From contig NZ_SDLV01000010.1 of NCBI RefSeq assembly GCF_004916905.1, forward strand, positions 227,731 to 291,730: 64,000 nucleotides of DNA, written 5' to 3'. Position 1 is the stretch's first letter, and each line of letters starts with the position of its first letter. Position numbers and translations under genes: made by a program. This DNA comes from Chryseobacterium candidae (GTDB lineage Bacteria; Bacteroidota; Bacteroidia; Flavobacteriales; Weeksellaceae). Below, one piece after another: positions 41,683 through 50,392 of this stretch. A model generated the notes under the pieces. That model was not told where the DNA came from. It saw only the letters and a program-made list of their open reading frames with translations, and searched no databases.

Positions 41683-42426
41683 TTACAGATATTCTACTAC
41701 ATCGATATCTCCTTTTACCACCCATTCTCCATTTTCCATTTTTTCCTGAAGAACAATCATATTGGCACCTGTGTGTTGTTTTATTTTCACCTGAATCATT
41801 TTAGATCCTGCGTAAGGCTCTGTAGTTCCCGGCTTGTATAACTCAAGGTATACAGGAGCTGTTGAACTGAAAAAACTATAGATTTTCACTGCAGTAAAAT
41901 TGTCTTTCCCAATGCTGTCAAACTCAGCAAGCACTACTCCGTTTTCTCTTTTCAGAACGCCTTTTACATCTTTAAGTGAGGTTCCGGAAAATTCGCCAAG
42001 ATTGGGAAAAATAAATTCAAAACCTACTTTCCCGAAGTTCACCTGCGGTTTTACAGCATAGGTCTGCAGATAAATTCCCGGAAGATTAAAAAAGTAGAGG
42101 TCTTTATAATCATTTATATTGTCATATGTAATATTGTATTTTGCAATTTCAGTACCTGTTTCATTGTTATAGACAGATAGTTTATTGGTTTCTCCCTGAT
42201 CCAGAACAAACTGAAGCTGGGTTTCAATTTTGTTGGTATAAGAAGTTTTACCATCTATAGATACAGGTTGTCCGTTGAACCTCAGCTGAAGAACATCAGG
42301 TTTGGAAAATCCTTTGATATTAACCTCTCCGGGTTTCTGTACTTTATCATACAACTCCATTGTATTGTTGTCTGTACATGAAAAAAGTACGGTGAAAAAT
42401 AGTAGCAATGCGAAGATTTTATTCAT
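41683..42426 (-). CDS. Lipoprotein of unknown function
   Basis: The 247-residue product has a lipobox LFSC (Cys17). The beta-rich mature region starts VNIKGFSKPDVLQLRFNGQP and resembles the Ig-like surface lipoproteins of Bacteroidota uptake loci. It lies 6 bases upstream of the S41 peptidase gene (cotranscribed) and downstream of a terminator that ends the T9SS-cargo gene. Function is unknown; co-occurrence with a TonB receptor suggests surface substrate handling. Confidence 0.75.
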   Translation of the reverse strand: MNKIFALLLFFTVLFSCTDNNTMELYDKVQKPGEVNIKGFSKPDVLQLRFNGQPVSIDGKTSYTNKIETQLQFVLDQGETNKLSVYNNETGTEIAKYNITYDNINDYKDLYFFNLPGIYLQTYAVKPQVNFGKVGFEFIFPNLGEFSGTSLKDVKGVLKRENGVVLAEFDSIGKDNFTAVKIYSFFSSTAPVYLELYKPGTTEPYAGSKMIQVKIKQHTGANMIVLQEKMENGEWVVKGDIDVVEYL

Positions 42427-42449
42427 CTTTCTTTAATTATTTCATTGTA

Positions 42450-42489
42450 AAACTTAAAAATATTGCCCAACCCGTGAGCCGGGCAATAT
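42450..42489 (-). terminator. Terminator after the T9SS cargo gene
   Basis: ATATTGCCC/GGGCAATAT with a 12-base loop; T5 follows on the minus strand. Confidence 0.88.
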
Positions 42490-42603
42490 ATAATTATAAA
42501 AAAACTAGTTGGATATGTTCTGGATAGTATTTTTTCAATTCCTATCCATTATTGTATTTTAAATTTCTGGTGTTTATAAAATCAGTTTCCAAGGTCAGAA
42601 GAA

Positions 42604-43527
42604 TTACTTTTTAATAAACTTCAGTCTTTCCGTAGTCTTTCCGTCTGTAATTTCTGCAATATAATGCCCTGCAGTAAGTCCTGCCACATGGATAACCCCG
42701 GAATACTTAATGGTAAGTACTTTCTGCCCTGCTGCATTATAAATATTCACTGCAGTTGTATTTTCTTTCAATGCCGGATTAAGCTGCAGGTGTAAAGATT
42801 CTTTTACCGGGTTTTCTGCTATTTGTGTTACAATTTTGTTTCTTTTTACATCCTTAGTTCCCAAAAATGAAGTAGCATAAATTCCTATTTCATCAATATT
42901 AATGTTCTGAACGTTATTTCCGCTTGTTTTTCTGTTTGACCACATTCCGATATAGATCTTTTTCCCGGCAAAAGCAGAAAGATCTACAAGGGACTGTACA
43001 AACTGGGTAAGATCCGCCGGAAAAGGATTGGCTGAATCACCTACCTGTATTTTGTAAATACTCTGAACGTCATTTCCATCTGCATCTGCTGTCATCGCCT
43101 GGAAATCCGATAGCGTAGGAACTTCTTTCTGCGGTGTGCTTACATAGATAAAAAGCTCTCTGGCAACAATAGTATGAGTAGATCTCTGTCTTCCGATATT
43201 TGCCGCCAGGGTAATAGTCCCGGTAGTATTGGCAAGATCAATCTGAGGAGAAATAATCCAGTCATTTTCTGTAGTAAATCCGTTAGCATTTCCAGTTGGA
43301 ACCGAATTGATAGAATGGCGGAGAACTCCGGCAGTTCCATAGGCCAGGGTAGTTCCGTTATGATAGATATTCTGTCCCTGTACCCATCCGTTGCCATTGT
43401 TGTTCAGGTCATGAAAGGTCCATCCCTGCAGATCGGCAGGAGTATCAAAAGAATTACCCCATACCAGAGACTGTGCTGCAGCCAGTTGGGATAAAAACAG
43501 AACAGATGATAAAATTATTTTTTTCAT
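42604..43527 (-). CDS. T9SS-secreted protein with choice-of-anchor-type jelly-roll domain
   Basis: The 307-residue protein has a signal peptide (1-18, ending LAAAQ). A beta-jelly-roll (about 25-225: WGNSFDTPADLQGWTFHDLN, then WIISPQIDLANTTGTITLAA, and VDLSAFAGKKIYIGMW) is typical of choice-of-anchor J proteins. A C-terminal type A sorting domain (about 235-307) ends in ERLKFIKK. It should be exported through the Sec and type IX pathways to the cell surface. It is part of the ECF/TonB locus by position. Confidence 0.88.
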   Translation of the reverse strand: MKKIILSSVLFLSQLAAAQSLVWGNSFDTPADLQGWTFHDLNNNGNGWVQGQNIYHNGTTLAYGTAGVLRHSINSVPTGNANGFTTENDWIISPQIDLANTTGTITLAANIGRQRSTHTIVARELFIYVSTPQKEVPTLSDFQAMTADADGNDVQSIYKIQVGDSANPFPADLTQFVQSLVDLSAFAGKKIYIGMWSNRKTSGNNVQNINIDEIGIYATSFLGTKDVKRNKIVTQIAENPVKESLHLQLNPALKENTTAVNIYNAAGQKVLTIKYSGVIHVAGLTAGHYIAEITDGKTTERLKFIKK

Positions 43528-43555
43528 AATGCTGATGATTAAAATTTTTGAGATA

Positions 43556-43590
43556 AAAGCAAGGAATCAGCGTGTGCTGTTCCCTGCCTT
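43556..43590 (-). terminator. Terminator after the 43604-44896 lipoprotein
   Basis: GCAGGGAA/TTCCTTGC stem with one G-U pair, followed on the minus strand by TTTTATC. Confidence 0.7.
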
Positions 43591-43603
43591 TTAAAAGTTT
43601 TTA

Positions 43604-44896
43604 TTATTCTACAATGGAGAAATTGTATTTTGTCCAAAGTCCCTGGAAGTTTCCACAGTTTCTTGGAGATACATTCCAACCACCTTCGTTGAAGAAAGGC
43701 TGGCTCATCCCCCAAAGAGATGCAGGAGTACCAGTCGCCAGATTAGCTGCAGGGATTCCTGCCGTACCTGTACCTGTAACTGAAGTAGTAAATCCGTGGA
43801 TCTGGATGGTGCTGTATGCTGAAGCTGAAGAAAGTTCAGAACCTGTACCTTCTACTTTGATTCCCACAGGATAACCTGTTACCACAGCGTTATTTAATGT
43901 TAATCTTCCGTGTCTTCTGATATGGATACCGTTTTCATATAAAACGCCTTTAGAAGAATTCTTAGCACCGATAATAGTAAGGTTGTTGATCACCGGATGA
44001 GTCAGCAATGTTGTAGAAGAACCGTCTGCATTATTATCAAGCTCGATACCGTTAGAATCCGGGCTTGCTCCGCTAAGACTGTGTGTAGAGTTGTAATCTG
44101 CCAAAGCTAATGCACAAGTAATGGTTCCTGTATATCCGTTATCGAAGTCGAAGTTATCATCATCAGCTGCAAAAGAAACCAGGTTTGAAGCGTTTACCGT
44201 TCCTCCGAAGAATTCAAAAGAGTCATCTTTTCCGAAAGATACCTGAATATGATCCAGAGTAGTTCCGTTTCCTACTCCTCCTAACGTAAGACCGTTGATT
44301 TCGTTACCTGAATTCGGAGCTAAAAGATCATATCCTGCAAACTCGATACGTACATATTTCAATGTTCCCCCGTTATGAGAAGCATTGGTACCTCCGTAAT
44401 AGAAATCAGGACCGGATAACCCTTCAACTGTTTTTGTAAAAGGAGTGTTTGTAGGCGCATCACCTAATATAACAACCCCTCCGAAATCACCAGGAGCGGC
44501 TGTTGTATCTTCGTTTCCGTCTAACAATTTGTAGCTGGTGAAAATAATAGGCTGAGCTTCTGTACCTGCTGCGTTGATTTTTCCTGTTTTAGCAATAACC
44601 AAAACTCCTGTAGCTGTATTGTTTGCGCTTGGCTTGGCTTTAATGAATGTACCCGGCTGAATTGTTAATGTAGCACCATTTTTTACGGTTACAATTCCAT
44701 CTAATTCAACTACTCCGCTCCATGTAGTATTTGAAGTAATAGCACCACTTACGGTAGTTACCGGAAGAGCAGAAGCTGTAAGGTACTCAGCAGAAGTAGA
44801 TTTCATTTCGAATGGAGAAGATGCATCTGCCAGTTGATCGTTTTGACAAGCTGTAAGAGATAATGCTGCCACTGCAATTAGAGTTAGTCTTTTCAT
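43604..44896 (-). CDS. Lipoprotein with repetitive beta-helix-like domain
   Basis: The 430-residue protein starts MKRLTLIAVAALSLTACQND with a lipobox Cys17 (ATG 44896; a longer frame to 45001 adds a non-signal N-terminus and is rejected). The mature part is Gly/Asn/Asp-rich with repeated short strands (VKNGATLTIQPGTFIKAKPS, then LGGVGNGTTLDHIQVSFGKD), pointing to a right-handed beta helix. Such proteins are often next to TonB receptors in Bacteroidota. No enzymatic motif is recognised; a role in surface binding is inferred. Confidence 0.82.
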   Translation of the reverse strand: MKRLTLIAVAALSLTACQNDQLADASSPFEMKSTSAEYLTASALPVTTVSGAITSNTTWSGVVELDGIVTVKNGATLTIQPGTFIKAKPSANNTATGVLVIAKTGKINAAGTEAQPIIFTSYKLLDGNEDTTAAPGDFGGVVILGDAPTNTPFTKTVEGLSGPDFYYGGTNASHNGGTLKYVRIEFAGYDLLAPNSGNEINGLTLGGVGNGTTLDHIQVSFGKDDSFEFFGGTVNASNLVSFAADDDNFDFDNGYTGTITCALALADYNSTHSLSGASPDSNGIELDNNADGSSTTLLTHPVINNLTIIGAKNSSKGVLYENGIHIRRHGRLTLNNAVVTGYPVGIKVEGTGSELSSASAYSTIQIHGFTTSVTGTGTAGIPAANLATGTPASLWGMSQPFFNEGGWNVSPRNCGNFQGLWTKYNFSIVE

Positions 44897-45202
44897 TGTT
44901 ATAATTTTTAATAAATCCGGTTGTGTTGTTTTATACCAGATCAGTTTTTTATTCAGGAATATCTTCCTCTCTATTCCTTCGATTTGTTTTTTGGTGTTCA
45001 TCCCATCGCTGCAGGAGGAACTGCATTGCGGGAGTTCCCATGGAAACCGTTAAAGCGTGGGAAAAGCTGTTAACGTCCGGTTTTTTCAGAACTTTACTGC
45101 TGTGCGCATCATCAGTATTCTTAGTTTTTGACCAGGTTACCGAAACCTGTACGCTGCTATCATGAAGATATCTTTCTGTATTGGTATTTGATCTATTGCT
45201 TT

Positions 45203-48200
45203 CTAAAACATATAGTTTACACTCAGGCTGAACATTCTGCCACTGTAGGCCCTGAACATAATCTTATCAATATTCTTGTCATACCTGTCGGTTGCACCCG
45301 GTAAAAGTCCCCATGCTTCCCGTTCCGTTCCGATAGCACTCCCAAGTCCCAGTGGTATCACATAGGAATTGTAATTATTATAGTATTCCTTCACCCTGTT
45401 GAATAAGTTTCTTGCATTGAGTTTTAATTCAAGGTTTTTATTGCGTAAAAATTTATACGAGATCTGTGCATCTGCTACGGCGTAAGGGCGCTGTATTTCT
45501 TCTCCTTTGTAAGCATATCCAACGGTAATATACTGGTCACCCTTTGCATTGTATAAAAAGCTCAGTCCCAAGCGATCGCCATCATACGTCAATCCAAGAT
45601 TATAAGCATAAGGAGTCTGCCCGAACAAAGGACGTTTTACTTCATAGGTTTCATCATTGTCACCTGTTTTGTACAGGTCTTTAAAAGCTACTACCTTCGT
45701 GTGATTATAGGTAAAGTTTCCGCTTATGAAAAGTTTTTCCAGAAAAGTTCCTTCCGCAATAAATCCTAAGTTCTTTCTGACTTCTGCCTCAACTCCTGCC
45801 AATTTTGCATTTTTTGAATTACCGTTATAGAGATATAGATTCCCTTCACTGGAGATATGCCCTTCACGTTCTATAGGCCTGTCTATATTTTTATAATACA
45901 ATCCTGCTGAAAATATTTCTCCAAGGCCGGGAAACCATTCAAATTTGAAATCATAATTATTAATAACAGAAGAGGTCATTTCTGTATTATAAATCAAACC
46001 ATTGGCAACCGGATCAAAATAAGGAAGTCCTGTTCGTTCATTAAACTGCGGACGGATGACAGATTTATTATAGGCAAGTCTGAAATTGATTTTATTCGTA
46101 GGGCTGTAAGTAAAATTCGCAGAAGGCATCCATTGCCACGGTTTATCCTCAATGGCCGCCCTTTCAACATTCTTTGTATCACTTGGGTCCAGTTGTTGGG
46201 AAATAAGATCATACTTAAAATATTCTGCACGAACTCCCCATACCAATCTTAATTTCTTCCAACGGTTATCAAACATCACATAAAGAGCGTGTTGTTTCAC
46301 TTCTCCTTCATATTTATCGTTTTTATACAATGCTTTGGTTTCCCACCCTATACCTCCCGGTGCATAGTGAGATCCATTGAACCAATCTGAAAGAGTTCCA
46401 TACATCGTCAGGTGATTTTTTTCACTATTCGGAACATTTCTGTTCTCATCCACTCGCAGAAAGAATTTTTGCTGTTGGTTGGTATTATTCTTCAATGTAC
46501 CTGCGTATCCTGTCTTCACCGTATTTTTTAAGTTTCCGAAATCCAGATCCCACTTCACTGAAGCTCCGTAATTGTAATCTGTTTCTTTATTGGCGATATA
46601 TCCTCTGTAAAAATTTCCTCCGGTATTATAGATTTTATGATAGGTCAGAATTTCACTTCCAATAAAATCATAAAGAGTCAAGTATTGTGTATAATCTTTC
46701 GTATCAGAGGTTATCCCGGTTCTTGCTGCAAACCAGCTGACTTCTGTATTGCCTATTTTGTGGTTCCCTTCCAGTTTATTCTGCAAAAGGGTTTGAAAAA
46801 TCGGGTAATTGGTGTTATCACTATATGGTCTGTCTAAGTTTTTGATCTGAGCAGGATCATTATTGGGGATGATTCCGTTATAAAAATAATTGTAGGCTAA
46901 TTCTGCATTGGAAGCCATGGCACTTCCGGTAGTATATTCATTCCAGCCGGTAACTCTTGTCAGGGTATTATCAAAAATATGGGTGTAGGAATTACGGAAT
47001 GAAATTCTGTTCTTGCCCAGCTGCAGTCCAAAATTTAGCATTCCTGCCAACGTAGAGTTATAATTGTAGGAAGCCCCCTGATTTTTAAAATTATAAAATG
47101 GTATAGGAGCTACTCCTTTTGTTTCCCAGTCAGCAATATAAGGTCCGGTGGTATCCAGCCAGTTTCCCCTTCCTGTGTGGTCAATGTCCAGTTTGTTTTG
47201 CTCATTTCTGATGACAAATGCTCCGGCAAAACCCCATTTATTATTGTTTTTAAGCGCATACGTTCTTCCTAATGCCAGCTGTATATTAGATCCCATGTCA
47301 CCTTTTGTTTTATAGGTGCTGAAATTATCATGGGTAAACTGTCTGGACTGTTCAAAAAATCTTGGGTCTGTCCAGTTCATCGGTTCTAATCCTTTGGGAA
47401 AATCCCTTGTTCCGTCATCATACCCGAAATAGTCATACTTTCCACGCTGACGGGTCAGAAATTCTTTGAAGGCCGACTGATCATTATATGAAGTTCCCAA
47501 TGTTACGGTTGTAAAGTTTTCGTTGGGAATATCCTTGGTTCTTACTTCTACATAACCTCCTGCAAAACTGGCATTCATATCCGGGGTTGCAGATTTGCTT
47601 ACCACCACACTTTCTACCATGGCAGTAGGAATGATATCAAATGAAAAGTTCTGGTTATAAGCTTCTGTACTTGGCAGGTTGATTCCGTCCATGGCAGCAG
47701 TGTTCCAGCGTTCTCCCATAGATCGTACTACTACATATTTATTATCAATGGTGGTAATTCCCGTCACCCTTTTCAAAGTTCCTCCCACATCGCTGTCTGG
47801 TGTTTTGGAAATCTGTTCTGCCGAAATACCATCACTCATCTGGGCTGCTTTCTTCTGCTGGGCAAGAAGTCCCGCCTGGGTATCTGCTTTACGGGCTGCT
47901 GTAATCACAACTTCTTTGATATCTGTAATTTTATCAGAAGCTTTGTTTAAAGCAAATGAAACCGAGCTTGTTTCTTTATTGCTAACAGAAAGCTTTTCAA
48001 CCCTCAGCGTATTATATTTAGGAGCTTTTATGATCAGATTATGAGATCCCGAAGGAAGCTCTATGGTAAAATCTCCGTTATTGTCAGTCACAACCGTCCT
48101 TTGAGCTGCAATAACTTCTGCTCCTGTAATGGGATTTCCCACCTCATCCACTATTTTACCGGAAATTCGTCCGTTTCCCAATACGGAAATAGTAGAACTT

Positions 48201-48505
48201 TCATATTTTACCGAAATAAGGTCACCATGCAGCCGGTACACAACAGGAAGTCCTTTGGTAATATCTTTAAGACAGTTATTGACGGAAGTATTTTCACATT
48301 TTATCCCTCTTACCTTCAGCTCTTTAATATCTACTTTGGAATAAGCCAGTCTCATCCCTGTTTTTCCGGCAAACTCTTCTAAAACTTCAATCAGCGGTCT
48401 GTTGGCAGGTACAGAAAATGTTACTTTCTGAACCAGCTCCTGAGCTTCTGCGGCTACAGTAAAAAATAAGGCTGCTATGGTAATCCCACATTTCAAACTT
48501 TTCAT
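45203..48505 (-). CDS. TonB-dependent receptor with STN signalling domain
   Basis: The 1100-residue outer-membrane receptor has a signal peptide (1-21), an STN domain (about 28-95; RPLIEVLEEFAGKTGMRLAY) and a carboxypeptidase-regulatory-like domain (about 110-195; GRISGKIVDEVGNPITGAEV). A plug (SMGERWNTAAMDGINLPSTE) and a 22-strand-type barrel ending FSLSVNYMF complete it. The STN domain is the part that signals to an anti-sigma factor; the FecR gene lies 48 bases upstream and an ECF sigma gene is divergent beyond it. The ligand is unknown. Confidence 0.94.
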   Translation of the reverse strand: MKSLKCGITIAALFFTVAAEAQELVQKVTFSVPANRPLIEVLEEFAGKTGMRLAYSKVDIKELKVRGIKCENTSVNNCLKDITKGLPVVYRLHGDLISVKYESSTISVLGNGRISGKIVDEVGNPITGAEVIAAQRTVVTDNNGDFTIELPSGSHNLIIKAPKYNTLRVEKLSVSNKETSSVSFALNKASDKITDIKEVVITAARKADTQAGLLAQQKKAAQMSDGISAEQISKTPDSDVGGTLKRVTGITTIDNKYVVVRSMGERWNTAAMDGINLPSTEAYNQNFSFDIIPTAMVESVVVSKSATPDMNASFAGGYVEVRTKDIPNENFTTVTLGTSYNDQSAFKEFLTRQRGKYDYFGYDDGTRDFPKGLEPMNWTDPRFFEQSRQFTHDNFSTYKTKGDMGSNIQLALGRTYALKNNNKWGFAGAFVIRNEQNKLDIDHTGRGNWLDTTGPYIADWETKGVAPIPFYNFKNQGASYNYNSTLAGMLNFGLQLGKNRISFRNSYTHIFDNTLTRVTGWNEYTTGSAMASNAELAYNYFYNGIIPNNDPAQIKNLDRPYSDNTNYPIFQTLLQNKLEGNHKIGNTEVSWFAARTGITSDTKDYTQYLTLYDFIGSEILTYHKIYNTGGNFYRGYIANKETDYNYGASVKWDLDFGNLKNTVKTGYAGTLKNNTNQQQKFFLRVDENRNVPNSEKNHLTMYGTLSDWFNGSHYAPGGIGWETKALYKNDKYEGEVKQHALYVMFDNRWKKLRLVWGVRAEYFKYDLISQQLDPSDTKNVERAAIEDKPWQWMPSANFTYSPTNKINFRLAYNKSVIRPQFNERTGLPYFDPVANGLIYNTEMTSSVINNYDFKFEWFPGLGEIFSAGLYYKNIDRPIEREGHISSEGNLYLYNGNSKNAKLAGVEAEVRKNLGFIAEGTFLEKLFISGNFTYNHTKVVAFKDLYKTGDNDETYEVKRPLFGQTPYAYNLGLTYDGDRLGLSFLYNAKGDQYITVGYAYKGEEIQRPYAVADAQISYKFLRNKNLELKLNARNLFNRVKEYYNNYNSYVIPLGLGSAIGTEREAWGLLPGATDRYDKNIDKIMFRAYSGRMFSLSVNYMF

Positions 48506-48553
48506 ACTTAATAGTGTTCTCTTGATTATGATTATTTTTTTTTGAATAATGAT

Positions 48554-49510
48554 TTATTTCTTAAGGATATAGGTATTTTCTTTTTTATGTACTTCTAATC
48601 CCAGGATGAAGGCTAATGACTCAATATTCTCACCCACAGTACCACCAGTGAAATCTGCAGTGATCTTCTTATCTTCAGCTTCCTTAGGATACTGAACCTT
48701 TGTATCATAATTGCTTTCCAGGACGGCTGCTACTTCTTTTAAAGGAACATCGTTAAAGCTCAAAGACAATATTGCAGGAGCTTTGTTTACTGGGCTTTTC
48801 ACAGGTTTCAATGAAATAATTGCTGTAGTATGAGCAATTCCGAAATTGGTCCATTTCTGATTAGGCTTAAGGAAAGAAACCGGAACACCCGGGGAAGAAA
48901 CAGCCACCTTCCCTTCATAAAGATCAACCGCTTTTTTCTTTCCTGACTGTGAAATTTTAAATACTGTTCCCAATACTTTAGTACTGAAACCATCCGCACG
49001 AACGATGAAAGGATGCGTTTTAGATTTTGCCACAGAGAATATAGCATCTCCTTTTAAATCCACCACTCTTGTAGAAGCAGGAAAAGATTTTTCTACAGTC
49101 AGTTCAGCGCCAGGCAAAAGAGTAACTACAGATCCGTCTTCAAGATGAACAATTCGGCTGCCGGATTCTCCAAGATAAACATCCGGCTTAATGAAGATGG
49201 TGTAGGTAAAAACTCCGCCCAATGATAAAAGCAGGATAATAACCGCAGCTATTTTATACAGATGTGTGGTAAAGCTTTTTGCAGATCGGATAGAAATAAT
49301 ATCTGTTTGAGGAAAGTAATACTCCAGTCCGGACAATACTCTTTCTTTGGATTCTTTAAGATGAACAATATCCAGATCTTTTTCTGCAAGATTTTTCCAT
49401 TGCTTTAAAAGTTCGTTTTCTTTTTCAGAAATTGAGTCTTCCGTAACTTCCCGTTCCCAAAGTCTGAAAACAAAGGCTTCAATATTTTTATAGGTTAAAC
49501 GTTTTTTCAT
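48554..49510 (-). CDS. FecR family anti-sigma factor
   Basis: The 318-residue single-pass protein has a cytoplasmic N-terminal part (about 1-85), one membrane helix (about 88-112; YKIAAVIILLLSLGGVFTYT) and a periplasmic FecR domain (GSRIVHLEDGSVVTLLPGAE, then VLGTVFKIS). A C-terminal STN-like DUF4974 module (about 250-318; FNDVPLKEVAAVLESNYDTK) follows. It should relay receptor occupancy to the ECF sigma factor encoded divergently at 49752. It is cotranscribed with the receptor. Confidence 0.93.
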   Translation of the reverse strand: MKKRLTYKNIEAFVFRLWEREVTEDSISEKENELLKQWKNLAEKDLDIVHLKESKERVLSGLEYYFPQTDIISIRSAKSFTTHLYKIAAVIILLLSLGGVFTYTIFIKPDVYLGESGSRIVHLEDGSVVTLLPGAELTVEKSFPASTRVVDLKGDAIFSVAKSKTHPFIVRADGFSTKVLGTVFKISQSGKKKAVDLYEGKVAVSSPGVPVSFLKPNQKWTNFGIAHTTAIISLKPVKSPVNKAPAILSLSFNDVPLKEVAAVLESNYDTKVQYPKEAEDKKITADFTGGTVGENIESLAFILGLEVHKKENTYILKK

Positions 49511-49734
49511 AAGGTCATGTCATGTATTCACAGATACTTCTATCTATAAGACCGTGAAAATGAAAAACTTCCCCAGGGCATCTTTAACGTTATATTCACA
49601 TTACAACCAAATTGTTAATAATTTTCATCAATTTTCACATTTACTCAACATTAGCATCCCATTTAAGTCTCGCTTTTCAGAAATATTTAATCTTATCACA
49701 CCCAAAGTTCACAAAAAGTTAATTTTCCTTTAGG

Positions 49735-49742
49735 TAATTTTG
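49735..49742 (+). promoter_or_regulatory. -7 promoter element of the ECF sigma gene
   Basis: TAATTTTG fits TAnnTTTG. The transcription start would fall near 49749, giving an almost leaderless mRNA from ATG 49752 and excluding the TTG at 49740. Confidence 0.5.
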
Positions 49743-49751
49743 TATCACAAT

Positions 49752-50378
49752 ATGAGCCCAACAGATTATACATTATTAAAGAAAATAAAATCAGGCGACC
49801 GTCCTGCATTTATGCTGCTGTATGACCGGTATTGGGATAGTCTGTATCGCTTTGTTTTTATACGGACACGGGATAAGGAAGCTTCTGAAGAAATTCTGCA
49901 GAACTTATGGATGAAAATTCTTGAGAATACGGATGCCATACAGACCGATGATACAGAAAGTGCCAAAGGCTACCTTCTCCGCCATCTTCATTATCGGATT
50001 ATTGATTTTTATAACAGCTATAAAAAAGCGCCTCCAACTCTGAGTATTGACGAGTTTGATATTCCTAATGAAATAGAAATTGCAGATTCAGAGTATTTTG
50101 AAATCCTTGAGGAAAATGAGATCAGTGCTTTATTAACCATGATTGATGAAGTAGTTTCCCAGCTTTCCTCAACGGAACAGCAGGTCTATGATATGAGAAT
50201 CCGGAAAAACATGTCAGTTAATGAAACAGCAGAAGCTCTGGGCATCAGTAACAAGACAGTGAGTAATAAATTAAGCAAAGCTTTGGGAGAAATCCGTGAA
50301 CAGCTGAATCCTGAGTATCAGTCTTCTAAAAAAATGGCATCCATACTCTTGCTGATGGAAATCATGATAACATATTGA
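49752..50378 (+). CDS. ECF-type RNA polymerase sigma factor (FecI-like)
   Basis: The 208-residue protein has sigma-70 region 2 (about 12-80: RPAFMLLYDRYWDSLYRFVF, then EEILQNLWMKILENTD) and region 4 (about 125-180: VVSQLSSTEQQVYDMRIRKN, then VNETAEALGISNKTVSNKLS). It ends in a short hydrophobic tail (ILLLMEIMITY). It is divergent from the FecR/TonB receptor genes, whereas FecI and FecR are more often codirectional. It is the likely activator of the 40-49 kb locus. Confidence 0.93.
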   Translation: MSPTDYTLLKKIKSGDRPAFMLLYDRYWDSLYRFVFIRTRDKEASEEILQNLWMKILENTDAIQTDDTESAKGYLLRHLHYRIIDFYNSYKKAPPTLSIDEFDIPNEIEIADSEYFEILEENEISALLTMIDEVVSQLSSTEQQVYDMRIRKNMSVNETAEALGISNKTVSNKLSKALGEIREQLNPEYQSSKKMASILLLMEIMITY

Positions 50379-50392
50379 TTTCCAGTTTTATA

